From the NCBI RefSeq assembly GCF_963422355.1, contig NC_085086.1, positions 8,045,417 to 8,109,416 on the forward strand: DNA of 64,000 bases, read 5' to 3'. Made by a program: the position numbers and the translations under genes. The first letter of the stretch is position 1; the number at the start of each line of letters is the position of its first letter. Under the pieces are notes generated by a model. That model saw only the letters and a program-made list of their open reading frames with translations, had not been told where the DNA came from and made no database searches. This document shows, one piece after another, positions 53,310 to 64,000 of the stretch. The DNA comes from Corticium candelabrum (Eukaryota; Porifera; Homoscleromorpha; Homosclerophorida; Plakinidae).

Positions 53310-54191
53310 TTAACCAGCTGTTAAAGTGTGGAAAATTAAGAGGTTGGTGAGTAGCTAATGAACATGATGTTATTAGAGTGTAGTAAATAGAATAAATGAG
53401 ACACACTTGAAAGGCTTGTGTGCATTTAACAGCATCAGTCAAGGGACTTTCCCAATAGATAGGGTGATAGACAAAGCAAAACACACTAAGAACTTAAAGT
53501 ATTTGAATTTTTGAGGTATGAGCATAGTACTTTATCCTGCTAATATTCTTTTTATCTGTTATCAAATTTTAGCGTGCATATCAGTACAAGATATACAAAT
53601 TACCAGAAGTTTTATTGTACCATTTGCTATACCATTGTTTCTGAAATCCTTAGCGTTTGCTCTTTGCAAAATCGACATCTACAGAAACTACTCTCCAGCA
53701 TTTAGCAGATCAGATGCATTTGACCTCTCACCACCGCGAGAAGGTAGCTGGAGTTTGGCCTCCCCAGCACCTTAACCAGACAGCAATTGTGATCGATGGA
53801 TCTGTCCTCGCGATCGAGATGTGTACCTTCACCCAAACATATCTACCAAATCTAGGTCTGCAGCTAGGCAATTCGACAAGGCAGCCGCAGCAGCAAGGGC
53901 TCGTACAAGCAGACCGTTGTACGCAGGAAAGGAAGATCCCGGGTGACACAATCTTTTCTAGATAGCGAATTCCATATGTGCTGAAAGTTTTTACTAATTT
54001 GCCCTTTTTTGCCCAGCAACGCTGACGGCACGAACGCCCGATATGAAACGGCAAAAACCATTAATATGCTAATGTTAGCTGTAAACTCGCGCACTAGTGT
54101 TGTGAGTCTTTGAGGCTACAATATAATATATTTAATTATATATTACGGCTCTGATTTAACCTCTAAAATGATATAAAAATCTTTACCATAG
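53310..54191. other. No firm gene
   Basis: A plus-strand segment at 53690-53965 (HLADQMHLTSHHREKVAGVW...GDTIFSR) could be an exon of the gene ending at 54511, but no motif supports it. Confidence 0.35.
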
Positions 54192-54511
54192 GTACAAAAA
54201 ACCCATATCGAGTGTCGAAACCACCAAGAGGAACATACTGCTCATGGGACGCCCAAAAATGGATTCAACACAGCTGCGAGTGTTGTGAGAAGTTTGTGCT
54301 CTCTTTCAAGAACCCGGAACAACGTCGCAACGTTATAAAGTGCCTTCGACATCGGCAGCTATGCCGCGCAGCTCCTCTAACTCCGCCAGACTTTTGGGAC
54401 TTGGTGTTCCTGGACGTTCCTGTAGTGGATGGAGGTCCAAGGCCACCCAAAGTAAGGAAGATTGAGCTTTCAGAAACACCCGGAGAAGAAATGGGTTGGG
54501 ACTCTGACTAA
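54192..54511 (+). CDS. Probable last exon of an unrecognised gene
   Basis: An acceptor-like TTACCATAG precedes a frame reading NPYRVSKPPRGTYCSWDAQK, then WIQHSCECCEKFVLSFKNPE and PDFWDLVFLDVPVV, ending GEEMGWDSD. The amino-acid composition looks like real protein: Trp-rich, a CECC cluster and an acidic tail. I know no family for it. The Pro-rich region upstream might belong to the same transcript. Confidence 0.35.
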
Positions 54512-54846
54512 ATTTTGAGTAGTAGTGCTAGGCAACGTCCAGTAAGTAACTGTTATCAGTAGATAACTCCTTCAAATCTGCTATCAACAATAGAATAGAT
54601 GCTTGTGTGCAAATACTACTCGATGAGTATACATAAAGCTGCTGTCTTCGCAAGAAATGAAGAGATAGGCAGCCTTAGTAAATATACATCAACATTACAA
54701 GTGAAAAATTTTCAGCTAGGCAATGCTTCATGTATGACAGAATTTATGTAAAAGCCACCAGTTTTTACAATAGATTGACAGACAGATAGACGTACGAACA
54801 GATAGACAGTCAAACATGCCTACAAAAAAAAAACAGCTATAACTTA

Positions 54847-57800
54847 CTAATTGTCAGCAATCCACTGTTTGTAATCATCACTCCATTTTCCCTGAGCGAC
54901 GCCAACTACACTGTTCATGTGAACCTCATCAATTCTATTGAAATCCCTCTTGTAGTGCTTTGGACATCGACTTTCAGCATAGAAATTAACACGCACAGGC
55001 TTGCTCCTGTCTGTAGGATTATTGGCCACCACTCTACCATACCATAGTTCATTTTGGTCACCCATTATCAATACCATGTCATTGACCACCACATAAACTG
55101 GTCCAACAACTGCTGTTGAGTCAGTCACAGGAAATGGTCGCATGAAATCAAGCAACCAGAAATACTTCCCAGCAAGCCGCTGTCCCACTACCGGCATCAG
55201 AATTGCTTTTTGCAGCAGTTTCTCTGCCAAAATATGTACTCTTGACCGATTGGCAACACAGTAGTGCAGCCAGTGGCTTGGTACATGCCAACTTGTCGAT
55301 ACAAATCACTTTCTACAACTGCTGTGTACGCTTCTCCAACACGCACAGACAATAATCTGCGAATATCGATGACAGACTCTCTCTCACCCCAAATACATGA
55401 TATAACTGCATCATCCCGTGATTGAAATGTCAAATTAGGAGAAATCCAAGGTACAATTACCTTTCCTGCAATTGCCATACCCAACCTCCTCGGATTCGAT
55501 CTGAATGCTTGTGTACAACGAAACAAGACATCAGTCAGTTAAGAATGTCTCCTTCAACTTGTATGGAGTGCAAGGAACCAATCAGAATTGGAGACTTGCT
55601 TGTGTCTTGGCCCACAACTAAAACCAAATGCAAATAGATTAATTTAGAATCAAACTCCAACATAATACAGAAGCTGACCAATCTATTTGTGTCTCTCAGT
55701 ACATCTGGTTCAAGAGTGGAATCAGGGAGCTGTCTAGAGTGACTTGACAAAAATTCTCTCTGTACTTCAAAATGTGGCAAAGTGTGCTCAATGTTCTTGC
55801 AGTTGTGTGGAGTCTTGGTGTACCGTTGAACTGCTCTCTCAAAAACATAGCACCAATAATTGTCTAGGCTGCCAAAGCGGTGAACGCAGTCCTTCAAATG
55901 AATCAAATTGTGCACAACTACCGTACATGCCCGCAGACCGTAACTTTCTTCCAGCAAAATGTTGTGTCGTAAACAAAATCGATGTCTGCATTCGCCGCCT
56001 CTTCTGTCCATCCATCACGTCCAGAACGAAATATGTACTCAACAATTCGTGCAATGCACTGCCATATTGCAAAGTCTGCTGTTGAGACAATATCATGTAG
56101 CAGCACTTCTGACACAGGGAAAGAAAACTTCTGCCATTCTTGAGCTGCAAAGTATTAACATTTAAGACTCTGATGCTTTTGGTATACCCACGCATGCCAC
56201 CTTTCCAAAATCCAGCATGCAGTACATTTGTTGGTATTCGAGATGCCTTCATCTGTATAACATTACAAAATATCAATTAGACATTACAAATTAACAATAA
56301 TTGGTAATTTAACAAAAGCCTCAATACCAACAGTTCATGGGAACAAAGCTAATTTCTCAGACAGAATTTTCAACTTCTGAGCGCAAGTTGCATTCATGGG
56401 ATCAACTGCTTTCTCTTCATCGATCATCAAATGAATGTTGTGTTTAACAACACCCAATGGAAGGCAATGTTGAGCATTGATAACAAAATCTCTCGTGAAG
56501 TCAAACCCATACAAGTAAAAGCTGGTGAGAAATGGTGGTTCCTTTAAAACCCAACTCCTTTCCATAACTTTGTCTGACAGTTTGCCTTTCTTCCTGATCA
56601 ACACTTTCAAGAGATGATAACAACTCCTTACAAAGTTGCCTCTTCTCAGCAGGGTACCGAGCCAATTTGCAATAATTGCCATAATAATAGTGACTACTTC
56701 CCGATGGCATCTTTCCTAAAACAAGAAAAATTGATATCTAGTCTAGTAGTTTTAAAACTATATCACAAAAGACTAATTAGAACCTTCTATACTGCAAAAT
56801 CGACATGGTCGTTGTCCAAAAAAATTGCCTTTGAGATCTCACATTGGGCAACATGATCTCCAGTCTACAACAGCATCAAGTGACGAAGTTTTAGCTGGTC
56901 CTAGTGGTAGTCCTGGTAAGGATAAGGAATATTGGACATCAATGCCTACAATTACAAAACGTAACTGCAGCAACCATTTTGCAGATATTTTAAGACAATT
57001 GTAACCAACCGTCAATGAAACCATCCAAAATCTCATCACAAAGCGGAGATAGAAATGGATCTAATGATATTGCTCTCTTCTTGGGAGTAGGTAAGTGGGT
57101 ACGAAGCCAACAACATAAACTTCGCTGGTATGGCTTCTGCCTGTCTTGGAAATTGTAGCTATAGTAACCGAGATTGTGCCTAGGAAAGAATTAATGTCAA
57201 CATAGAACACGTAATCTTGATTACACACAAACGACCATACTACTTTGTACATGATCAGATGACATAAGAAAAGAGAATATGCACAGACAACTTACATATT
57301 TCACTAACACTGACGCTTTACCAATATTGAATAGTATTAATTAATACTCAGTTATAGATATTTTGTTGTCAAATATTGGTTACCTTACCACAGCCATGAG
57401 ATGGTTTATTGAAGGCTGCCACCCATCCCAATAGGTGTGCAACAAATATGCATGATGATACCAATACTTGACACATCATTTTCGACTGCTTGTTTACCAA
57501 TATATGCTATGTTTCTTGGATCACCTCTTGTAGTGGACAACAAACTTGTCTGAAGTCTGAAGTTATGTCCACTGGTGATGCCAATATTTCTGCTGCAGAC
57601 AATATGTTCTGACAGCCAATGGTCTCACATCTTAAAGGTAAAGGCCACTCCTACATGAATACAAGAAGGCAATAAATACAAGTAATGCTTCAACACAGAG
57701 CCACAATGCCGAACACCTTTTCATAATCCCAGAAAAATGAAAGCTCCTCAAACCTCACTCCATCCCAAACCTCCTTCTTACAAGGATATCCCCAGGAGTC

Positions 57801-58560
57801 TCTATTCGATTCATTCCTGTCACAATGAAGCCAATGATCACGTTCCTTCCAGTGTGCCAAATCTTCTCACACATCGCTTTCTGTTGAGTCCATGCTTTGA
57901 CTTTACTGATCAAACTCAAATAGTAGTACTTCACAGAACCAGGTCTACTGCAGTGTCTGCACGATGCAATGTCACTATCCGAATTGTCATAGTGGCATGG
58001 GTGATCTTCGTGAAGGCAAATGTTGTAAACTCTCTGTGGAATACAACCAGCATCTCCTAAAACCTTCTGTACAGCAGACCACGATTCAGGTAGTTGAGAT
58101 CTCTCATCAAGTATTTGTCTGTTGAACCATTTTAAAATGTCTTCAAGACATTTGTTGGACATTTTGTGTTTATCCTTTAAACTCAAAAGTTCCAGAAGTG
58201 TTTCATACCTACCAAGATTTTCAAGTTTATCTTCACCTATGTCAATATTGGAAACACTATCACTTGCATCACTATCAGGAATGCTTCCATTAGACGCCAC
58301 AGCTATCTCATCCTCTTGCACACTACCTTCATTGAGAGAGCTACAAGCATTATCATCCAAACGTTCCTGATCAATGTTACATAAATGCCTATGTGCAGTA
58401 GTCCTTGACACTGGTTTAAAGTTGCAAATGGAACATGGACAATGACAGTGCTGTTTAGGAGCATCACTTGCATCACAAGTTATTGGGAGCATATTCACAC
58501 TCCGGTCACTACAAATACGTTTTGCACTAGAAGTTCTTTTAAAACCAATGCAGACATGTA
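54847..58560 (-). pseudogene. EnSpm/CACTA-like transposase gene, multi-segment and decayed
   Basis: Minus-strand blocks in family order. HCHCPCSICNFKPVSRTTAH then a long acidic region and DIASCRHCSRPGSVKYYYLS (57755-58498). LDPFLSPLCDEILDGFIDGW (about 57050). TGDHVAQCEISKAI (about 56850). SHYYYGNYCKLARYPAEKRQ (56640-56700). DFTRDFVINAQHCLPLGVVK (about 56450). MKASRIPTNVLHAGFWKGG and VLLHDIVSTADFAIWQCIAR (56030-56250). VVHNLIHLKDCVHRFGSLDN, YWCYVFERAVQRY (55790-55930), the DUF4218 signature. A C-terminal region follows (54847-55526). Neighbouring blocks change frame, some at plausible introns, others apparently by indels. Terminal CACTA repeats were not found. Confidence 0.7.
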
Positions 58561-59151
58561 CAAGTTACACAATGCACCTGACAGAGCATAGTACCAACTG
58601 AAACTGACTCTCATGGTTCCTTTCATGGGCACTCATGTCTTTAGACACAAGAAGTCTGAATCAAACAAAACTGCAACCATCTGCCTCCAAACTATCAATG
58701 TGTATAGCCTACAGGCAACAGCCAAAACCTACTTACCCCCTCAGACAGAGTATGTTCCCTCAGGTCTCTTATCAACCTATTAAACTATTACGTTTGTTCT
58801 AAATTGCCAGCTACTATTACAACAACCAATCACGACTGACTACTAAAGAAGGGCACGAGACAAGAGCATGCACCACATGAGGACCCAAATCTCACCTATC
58901 AACATGAGGATCCAAATTCCACCAATCAGCAGTGTGGCTTTAAGGCTCCCGTTCAGGTCCGTGCTAGCCATTATCAACTTGGACCAATCAGCAAGCTTAG
59001 CCCAGCAGAAATCCCACCAATCAGCAACAGGCAAACCAGAAGTAAAATGCAAAAGCGGGAAACTCAAAGCATAGTTCATCTTTGCAAGAGAGATCGATCT
59101 GTAGCTACATCTTGAGCAAATACATCAGCACATGCAGCCAAGCTGACCCAT
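58561..59151. other. No gene; degenerate short repeats
   Basis: 58860-59010 has recurring CACCAATCAGCA and ATGAGGATCCAAAT words, forming a loose tandem pattern. It is the probable upstream region of the gene starting near 59152. Confidence 0.4.
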
Positions 59152-60887
59152 TGAATAACAGTGAGTGTACAGACGTAGATCTACACCTGAACAAGTTATT
59201 GGAAAAGACAACTACAAACACAGGTATGAGAATCAATTGCAAGATGAACGTGTACATGTACAAATTCTTTCTGAATAATCTTCAGACTTCACAACCTTGA
59301 CAGTAGAAGAGACAGCACAGTGGCTGCGTAGCACTGGCTGCTCAGAAGACACTACAGCAAACTTTACTGGTACGTCAATACTAAACTTGTTTGTAGAAAA
59401 TGAGAGCTTTACTAACTAACCGGATGTCACAGATGAAAAGATTGACAGAGAAGCACTCCAAAGCATGGCAAATGAGTCAAGGCTAAGCACCATTGGCGTA
59501 AAAAAGATGAGCAGTAGACTCAAAATTTGCCATCAAATCAAGGAACTCTAGAAGAAAACAACAAGTCTACAATGGCTTCGATCTACCCATACTCCAGTAC
59601 ACCACAGCACAACCTGAGCACTATGACCAAGGATGTTCCTGCTGCTATTAATGTACACCTCACACCTGCTGTGGAAGTCTCCGAAGCAGGACAAGCCTTT
59701 TTGAAAGCACATCATCCATGGATGCACACACAGTACATGCATGGTAAGAATGTCACACTAATCAGTCTGTTGAACAAACACTAACATGCATCTTTACAAA
59801 TACAGGGAAGCGTCTCATAAGAAAACTGCAAGAGAATTCTTTAGTTCTGCCAAGAACTTAAGAATTTAGATGGTGATCAGACTAGACGAGACGAAGCTGT
59901 CCGAGACCTCTTGCCAAAGTGTTCCATGCCAGAGATTGGATTCGGGGAAGGTAATACCAAAAGTTATATAATACAACGTACAAATTACCAATGCGTCAAC
60001 AGCTTCTGATCTGTGGCAGCTGGAATCCGTAGTCATCTAATGGACAGTATGAGGGAACACAGAAGACGAATCGCCAGTCTTTCCATGCGTCCAAAGGTAT
60101 TCTAGCTACGTGTGTAGGTGTTTTCAAACCCTAACTCACCGACCATCTTTGTGTTCTTTGCAGGAAGCTGATGAGCCCTCCCCAACCGCAACTGCAACCA
60201 AGCCCAAGACTCTGACGGAAAGAAACATCTGCTTCGACGACCACAACGCAGCTGCAGACGCCGATGTGTCGGCACGTGAAATCGAAGTCGAAGATGAAGA
60301 CTGCAGTCCACAACTCGATCTCCATAGCGCACTTTCGACACCAATAATCACAGCTCCATTTCCATTTCCCGCTTCCCGAAAAAGACTAGCTGCAGCAGCG
60401 TCAGCATCTCTCGTAGGCACCGAAGCTGCCTCTCATTGTCAGTTAGGTCGCGGAGAAAGAGCGAAACGACTCTCACTGGAGAACCTAGGTGTCGCTCCAG
60501 CCAACTGCAGTCGAGAACATCACGAGGCGAACGTTAACGATACGGCTCTTGATACAGCGATTGCCCAAGATGAAAGTAAATGTATCCGTGATATTATCAG
60601 TATACGCCCCCTAATTGTACGCTTTGGCAGATCACGAGTTATCGCAGAGAAGCAGCAATGCTGTTGTAGCAGCCGTACTGAAGATGCCAAACATTTCAGT
60701 GGCACTTCTTAATAAGCATTTAAGACCGATGGCAAAGCTTCTTGGCGTGCAACGCTACTCGGGCAAAGACAAAAACTGGTTCGTTGTAGAGTTGGCGCAC
60801 GAGCTAGTAGCCAGGAAGTGGGTCGATGTCAATGGAGACAGAAGACTGCTCTCTAGCGATAACATAGTAGTTGCTAGGTACTTTTAG
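59152..60887 (+). CDS. Spliced gene with a SAM domain
   Basis: Exons inferred from GT-AG and frame: up to 59223; 59304-59369; 59433-59551; to 59743; 59806-59950; to 60096; 60164-60575; 60631-60887 (TAG). Exons 2-3 join as VEETAQWLRSTGC...FTDEKIDREALQSM, then NESRLSTIGVKKMSSRLKIC, a SAM-domain pattern (protein or RNA interaction module). A TAG at 59549 ends that frame. Continuation (MASIYPYSSTPQHNLSTMTK) is in another frame, so either the SAM part is separate or the copy is frameshifted. The terminal exons join in phase (IAQDEN-HELSQRSSNAVVAA) and end with LLNKHLRPMAKLLGVQRYSG and WFVVELAHELVARKWVDVNG, unrecognised. An acidic linker precedes them. Confidence 0.55.
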
Positions 60888-62790
60888 ATATAATTAGACT
60901 AGCTACGTAGTTTGCAGTGCCAAAGTGTAAATTGTTGCGAAAGTCTAGCTAATAAAGACGATTGAATTCAATCAAAAAGTCTATATATAGCAAACTCGAC
61001 AGAAACCAAAATGGCGCGGGCATTTTAATTAGAAATCAAAATGGCGGAGCCTCTAATAAAAGCGTTTCCCATAGTGGATTTCGCAGGTTAATGTATGGGT
61101 TTTCTTAATTAATTTTACAAAACCCTCAAGGTGGGTTATGGTGGGTGAAGGTAGGTTTCTTACGGTTTTACGTGGTTTTTGTGTCTTTTTTTTGTAAAGT
61201 TTCTGTGGGTTAGAAAACCCACATGTGCGTATTTGTTTCACAAACCCACCCATGGGTTTGCCTCCTTTCCCACGGAATTCCTCATGAAAACACACACAAA
61301 AAGACATGTGGGTTTTTTCTCACATTCCCTGTGGATATCTGTGGGGTAAATGGAGCGGACGGTTTCGTCTCATTTCATGGTGCTTGTTACGTCTGACTAG
61401 TAGAATAGTTACAGCTACCTCACCTGTTGCTAAAACAATGATGTCTTGTGAGATCATTGGCCATCGGATGACGTGTAACCGCAGAGATCATCTCTTTCAC
61501 CTGCTTGTTTGAACTATTATGCCAATTGTTGCATGGATAGGACTCCAGAAAACAGCAGCAATGGTTTAAACAAGAAACGACTAAGAGGCAGTTTATATGT
61601 TGCATTAGAAGTGTAAGTAGTGCCTGCGTGCATGCAAGGTCTTTCACTTAGTGACGTCAGTGGGTGGTCTGAAACCAGTCAGGATTGACAATCCGGGGAA
61701 TGCCGAGGGCGGAGAGAGACTGGGTCGAGTCTAGTCTACAATCATCTTGCTTCAGAAGGATTTGCAACCCAGGTGCCACATACAGGTAATTTTGTACCAA
61801 ACCATGGGTTGTGAAGCTAACCTAAAAATAGCTTAAAGGCGAAGCTGATCATGAAACATTGGGCCCCTCCCTCTGCCTCTACTCCAGCGTGACAGTCAAA
61901 ATCAGGCACGTTGATTCAATGAAGTGGAAAGTAAGTATTGAAATTACTTACATGGTGTGTATTGTTTAACCCTCTGAAAAATGCGATATTGTAGCCTCAG
62001 CCACTTCCAGCACAAAACCAGAACCACATCCAGCCGCAATTCTAGTACTCCGTTGCATTCAACTTGGAAAACGAACGCATACGCACTGACTTTATTGACT
62101 ATAGAACGGTTGTTAATTAATACTGTTTAATAACAACAAGAAAACATGCTTTCAATGTGGATCCCAAACTGATCTGGACCACTGCAGAGTATATGATGAC
62201 ACGAATAGATGATTACATGGAATGGTTTGAAACAAGCTGAAGGATATCTGTTCCAGGTCTGTCACTGTGCTGGGCAATGCTGGACAACGCTCATTACCAC
62301 AACACAAAGTCCCTACAAAGTCAAGCTTACAGTCTAGTTGACCCTCAACAGTGAGACTAACTTAAATGCAAATCTACTTGCTAACATTCAACAGCCTGTG
62401 GCAACAGGAAACTGGTCAAGAGACATGAATTTGCTACCACTTGAACAGTTGTCATTTGATGTCCTGTGGCCCACTGTGAGCTCAATCCAATAGAGTTGGT
62501 GTGGTCTAAGGTCAAGTGAGTGACTCCTGAAATGTGGATAGGGTTGCCTATATAATTTGCTACGACCCGTACAAGCAATAGAATTGAAAGTTTAGAAATT
62601 CTATTGCATACATTCGAATTTCATAGCAATTTGCAAATACTGTTACTATTGTGTTTTAGTACTAAAATAAAGCGATGAAAACAAGTCATACTAGAAACAT
62701 TCAGTCGATGCCTACATAGACAAGTGGGTAGATGCACACAAATATTAACAGTTTTGCTCGTCCTGCCACACTAGCTGCTGACGAGTTCAA
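60888..62790. other. No gene recognised
   Basis: 61080-61330 is rich in GTGGGTTT/AAACCCAC words and can fold (for example GTGGGTTAGAAAACCCAC at about 61207). This looks like the remnant of a foldback repeat. The rest shows no motif. Confidence 0.45.
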
Positions 62791-62821
62791 CTCATCACAT
62801 GCACTCACACAAATGGAACCA

Positions 62822-62878
62822 CACACACTCTCACACTCTCACTCACTCACTCGCTCACTCACTCTCTCACTCACTCAC

Positions 62879-62935
<57 letters not shown>

Positions 62936-63006
62936 GACAGACACACACAGACACACACACACAGACACACACACACACACACACAACAACAACAACAACA
63001 ACAACA
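62822..63006. repeat. Compound (CT)n(CA)n(CAGA)n(CAA)n microsatellite
   Basis: CTCA/CT runs, then CA, CAGA and CAA repeats in series. Confidence 0.97.
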
Positions 63007-63284
63007 CCTTCACCCAAAATGCTACAATCACAGACATTCAAACCATTTTATATATGGATACCACACTGTAGGTAGTTTCACCATGGTTTATTCACTTTGT
63101 CCATGTCAAAACCACATGATGTGCAATAAAGTATCAATCAAATCTCCTTTACAATCAGCAAGATAAACATGCCACAAATTCAGCACAACAACAGAACAAA
63201 ATTCGTTGCTAACCACTACGTGTTTACAACGGTTAGACACAACCGAACACAAACTATAGAGAATGGCCTACATACCAATGCGTC

Positions 63285-63625
63285 TCAATCTGTCGCCGTC
63301 GTCTTTTTCCTCCGCATTACAGAAGTCGCAGCAGCATCATCATCTGCTGCTTGATTGTCACTACTCTTCTCAGTACTATCAATTAATGAAGTCTGTTCAC
63401 TAAATTCTACAGCATCTTTGGAGCTCCGTTGTCTGCCTAGCACCATATCAGCCATGAAGACAATCAACTAGAGAAGATTGATAGATAGTAAGGTATGACA
63501 TAGAAGGAGAAGTGATGACTTACTGCGCCGATAATTACACCGATTGCAATTGTGCAGACTGCGAAAAGACTATATGCAGCCCAAGTTGGAAACCCGTAAT
63601 CCTCGATCATCATACGGTGGACATC
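63285..63625 (-). CDS. TMX1-like transmembrane thioredoxin, last two exons (partial)
   Basis: Exon 63524-63625 encodes DVHRMMIEDYGFPTWAAYSL followed by FAVCTIAIGVIIGA. A GTAAGT donor and an AG acceptor join it in phase to exon 63285-63467, LIVFMADMVLGRQRSSKDAV and an acidic/Ser-rich tail, stop at 63285-63287. The order GFPTWxxY...single membrane helix...VFMADxxxxxxR matches the C-terminus of TMX1/TMX4, ER-membrane disulphide-handling proteins. The thioredoxin domain with its active-site Cys should lie beyond the window's right end. The tail ends MRRKKTTATD, a basic end that may act in ER retention. This is the clearest host gene here. Confidence 0.7.
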
Positions 63626-63731
63626 CTGGTGGAAAACAAGAGAAAATAGTATGCTACCACATATTGTAATACAAAGTCACTGACAACTTTGCAACGACAC
63701 AAGCATGTGCATGCAGACGTCCGCGTGAGTG

Positions 63732-63733
<2 letters not shown>

Positions 63734-63803
<70 letters not shown>
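63734..63803. repeat. (CA)n microsatellite
   Basis: About 33 CA units inside the inferred intron upstream of the TMX1-like exon. Confidence 0.97.
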
Positions 63804-63804
<1 letters not shown>

Positions 63805-64000
63805 ACAGATAGACAGACACACAAAAAAAAAAAGTTTAAGCCCCCATGTCATTGGCATTCAATGTCAACCTTAAGGTCAGTTGCAGAGATAGCTCTCCCT
63901 GCCTCTAGAGACAGGGCCTCCATGCGCTACTTGGAGGCTTAGGGCCAATGCTACAATCCACCTGGAGCTTGGTCGGAATCATCCAGGTGCACTGACTATG

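Noticed and set aside
63285..63467. Independent 60-codon gene starting at its own Met
   Set aside because: An in-phase splice to 63524-63625 gives a membrane helix and a TMX1-like reading, so it is better explained as the last exon.
1..64000. tRNA or rRNA genes
   Set aside because: No cloverleaf with A/B boxes or rRNA-like conserved stretch was noticed by eye. A tRNAscan-SE or Rfam search was not possible, so short RNAs could be missed.

Overview
The window looks like nuclear DNA of an invertebrate metazoan. Coding pieces carry GT-AG introns. An interstitial CCCTAA tract is present. The mobile elements are animal types: Helitron, Tc1/mariner, piggyBac, Tigger/pogo, a Penelope-like element with a GIY-YIG nuclease, and a CACTA/EnSpm-like element. 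A sponge or another early-branching, TE-rich invertebrate is my best guess, from the mix of decayed OTU, HECT-like and BEN-like pieces. No species call is supported. Most of the window is transposon and repeat sequence in layers. Host genes are few and mostly incomplete.

Layout. 1-5 kb: Helitron-derived fragments, including a 151-bp mini-Helitron, then the 3' part of a piggyBac gene (copy A) and an intact Tc1-like element (3703-5235). 5.2-11.8 kb: a nearly complete Helitron on the minus strand, with a Rep ORF carrying an N-terminal array of 23-residue STPR-like repeats and a helicase broken by one stop in Walker B. 11.8-13.9 kb: a multi-exon piggyBac pseudogene. Its 3' part is duplicated at 2.9-3.5 kb, and that copy preserves the empty target sites of both the Helitron and the Tc1 element. 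14.4-18.7 kb and 41.6-50.7 kb: two diverged copies of a low-copy repeat with short conserved coding segments, a gag-like segment and a BEN-like exon. The second copy holds a DDE transposase relic, a coiled-coil pseudogene and an intact Tigger element inside that pseudogene. 19-21.5 kb: a decayed coding domain present twice, flanking interstitial telomeric repeats. 25.4 kb: a MITE. 27.3-28.9 kb: an OTU-protease relic. 31.2-32.8 kb: a second intact Tc1-like element. 33.2-33.8 kb: a HECT-family relic. 35-37.5 kb: a telomere-like 66-bp tandem array and an 81-bp satellite. 37.7-40.3 kb: a GC-rich, frameshifted Penelope-like element. 52.7-53.3 kb: a Pro/Ala-rich coding minisatellite. 54.8-58.6 kb: a decayed EnSpm-like transposase. 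59.2-60.9 kb: a spliced gene containing a SAM domain. 63.3-63.6 kb: the last two exons of a TMX1-like transmembrane thioredoxin gene, the clearest host gene.

Three transposases (3857-4906, 31527-32579, 46998-48680) are uninterrupted and sit inside matched inverted repeats with TA duplications, so these insertions look young. The Helitron, piggyBac, Penelope and EnSpm copies carry stops or frameshifts. Intron positions and family assignments come from reading translations by eye. No database search or alignment was run.
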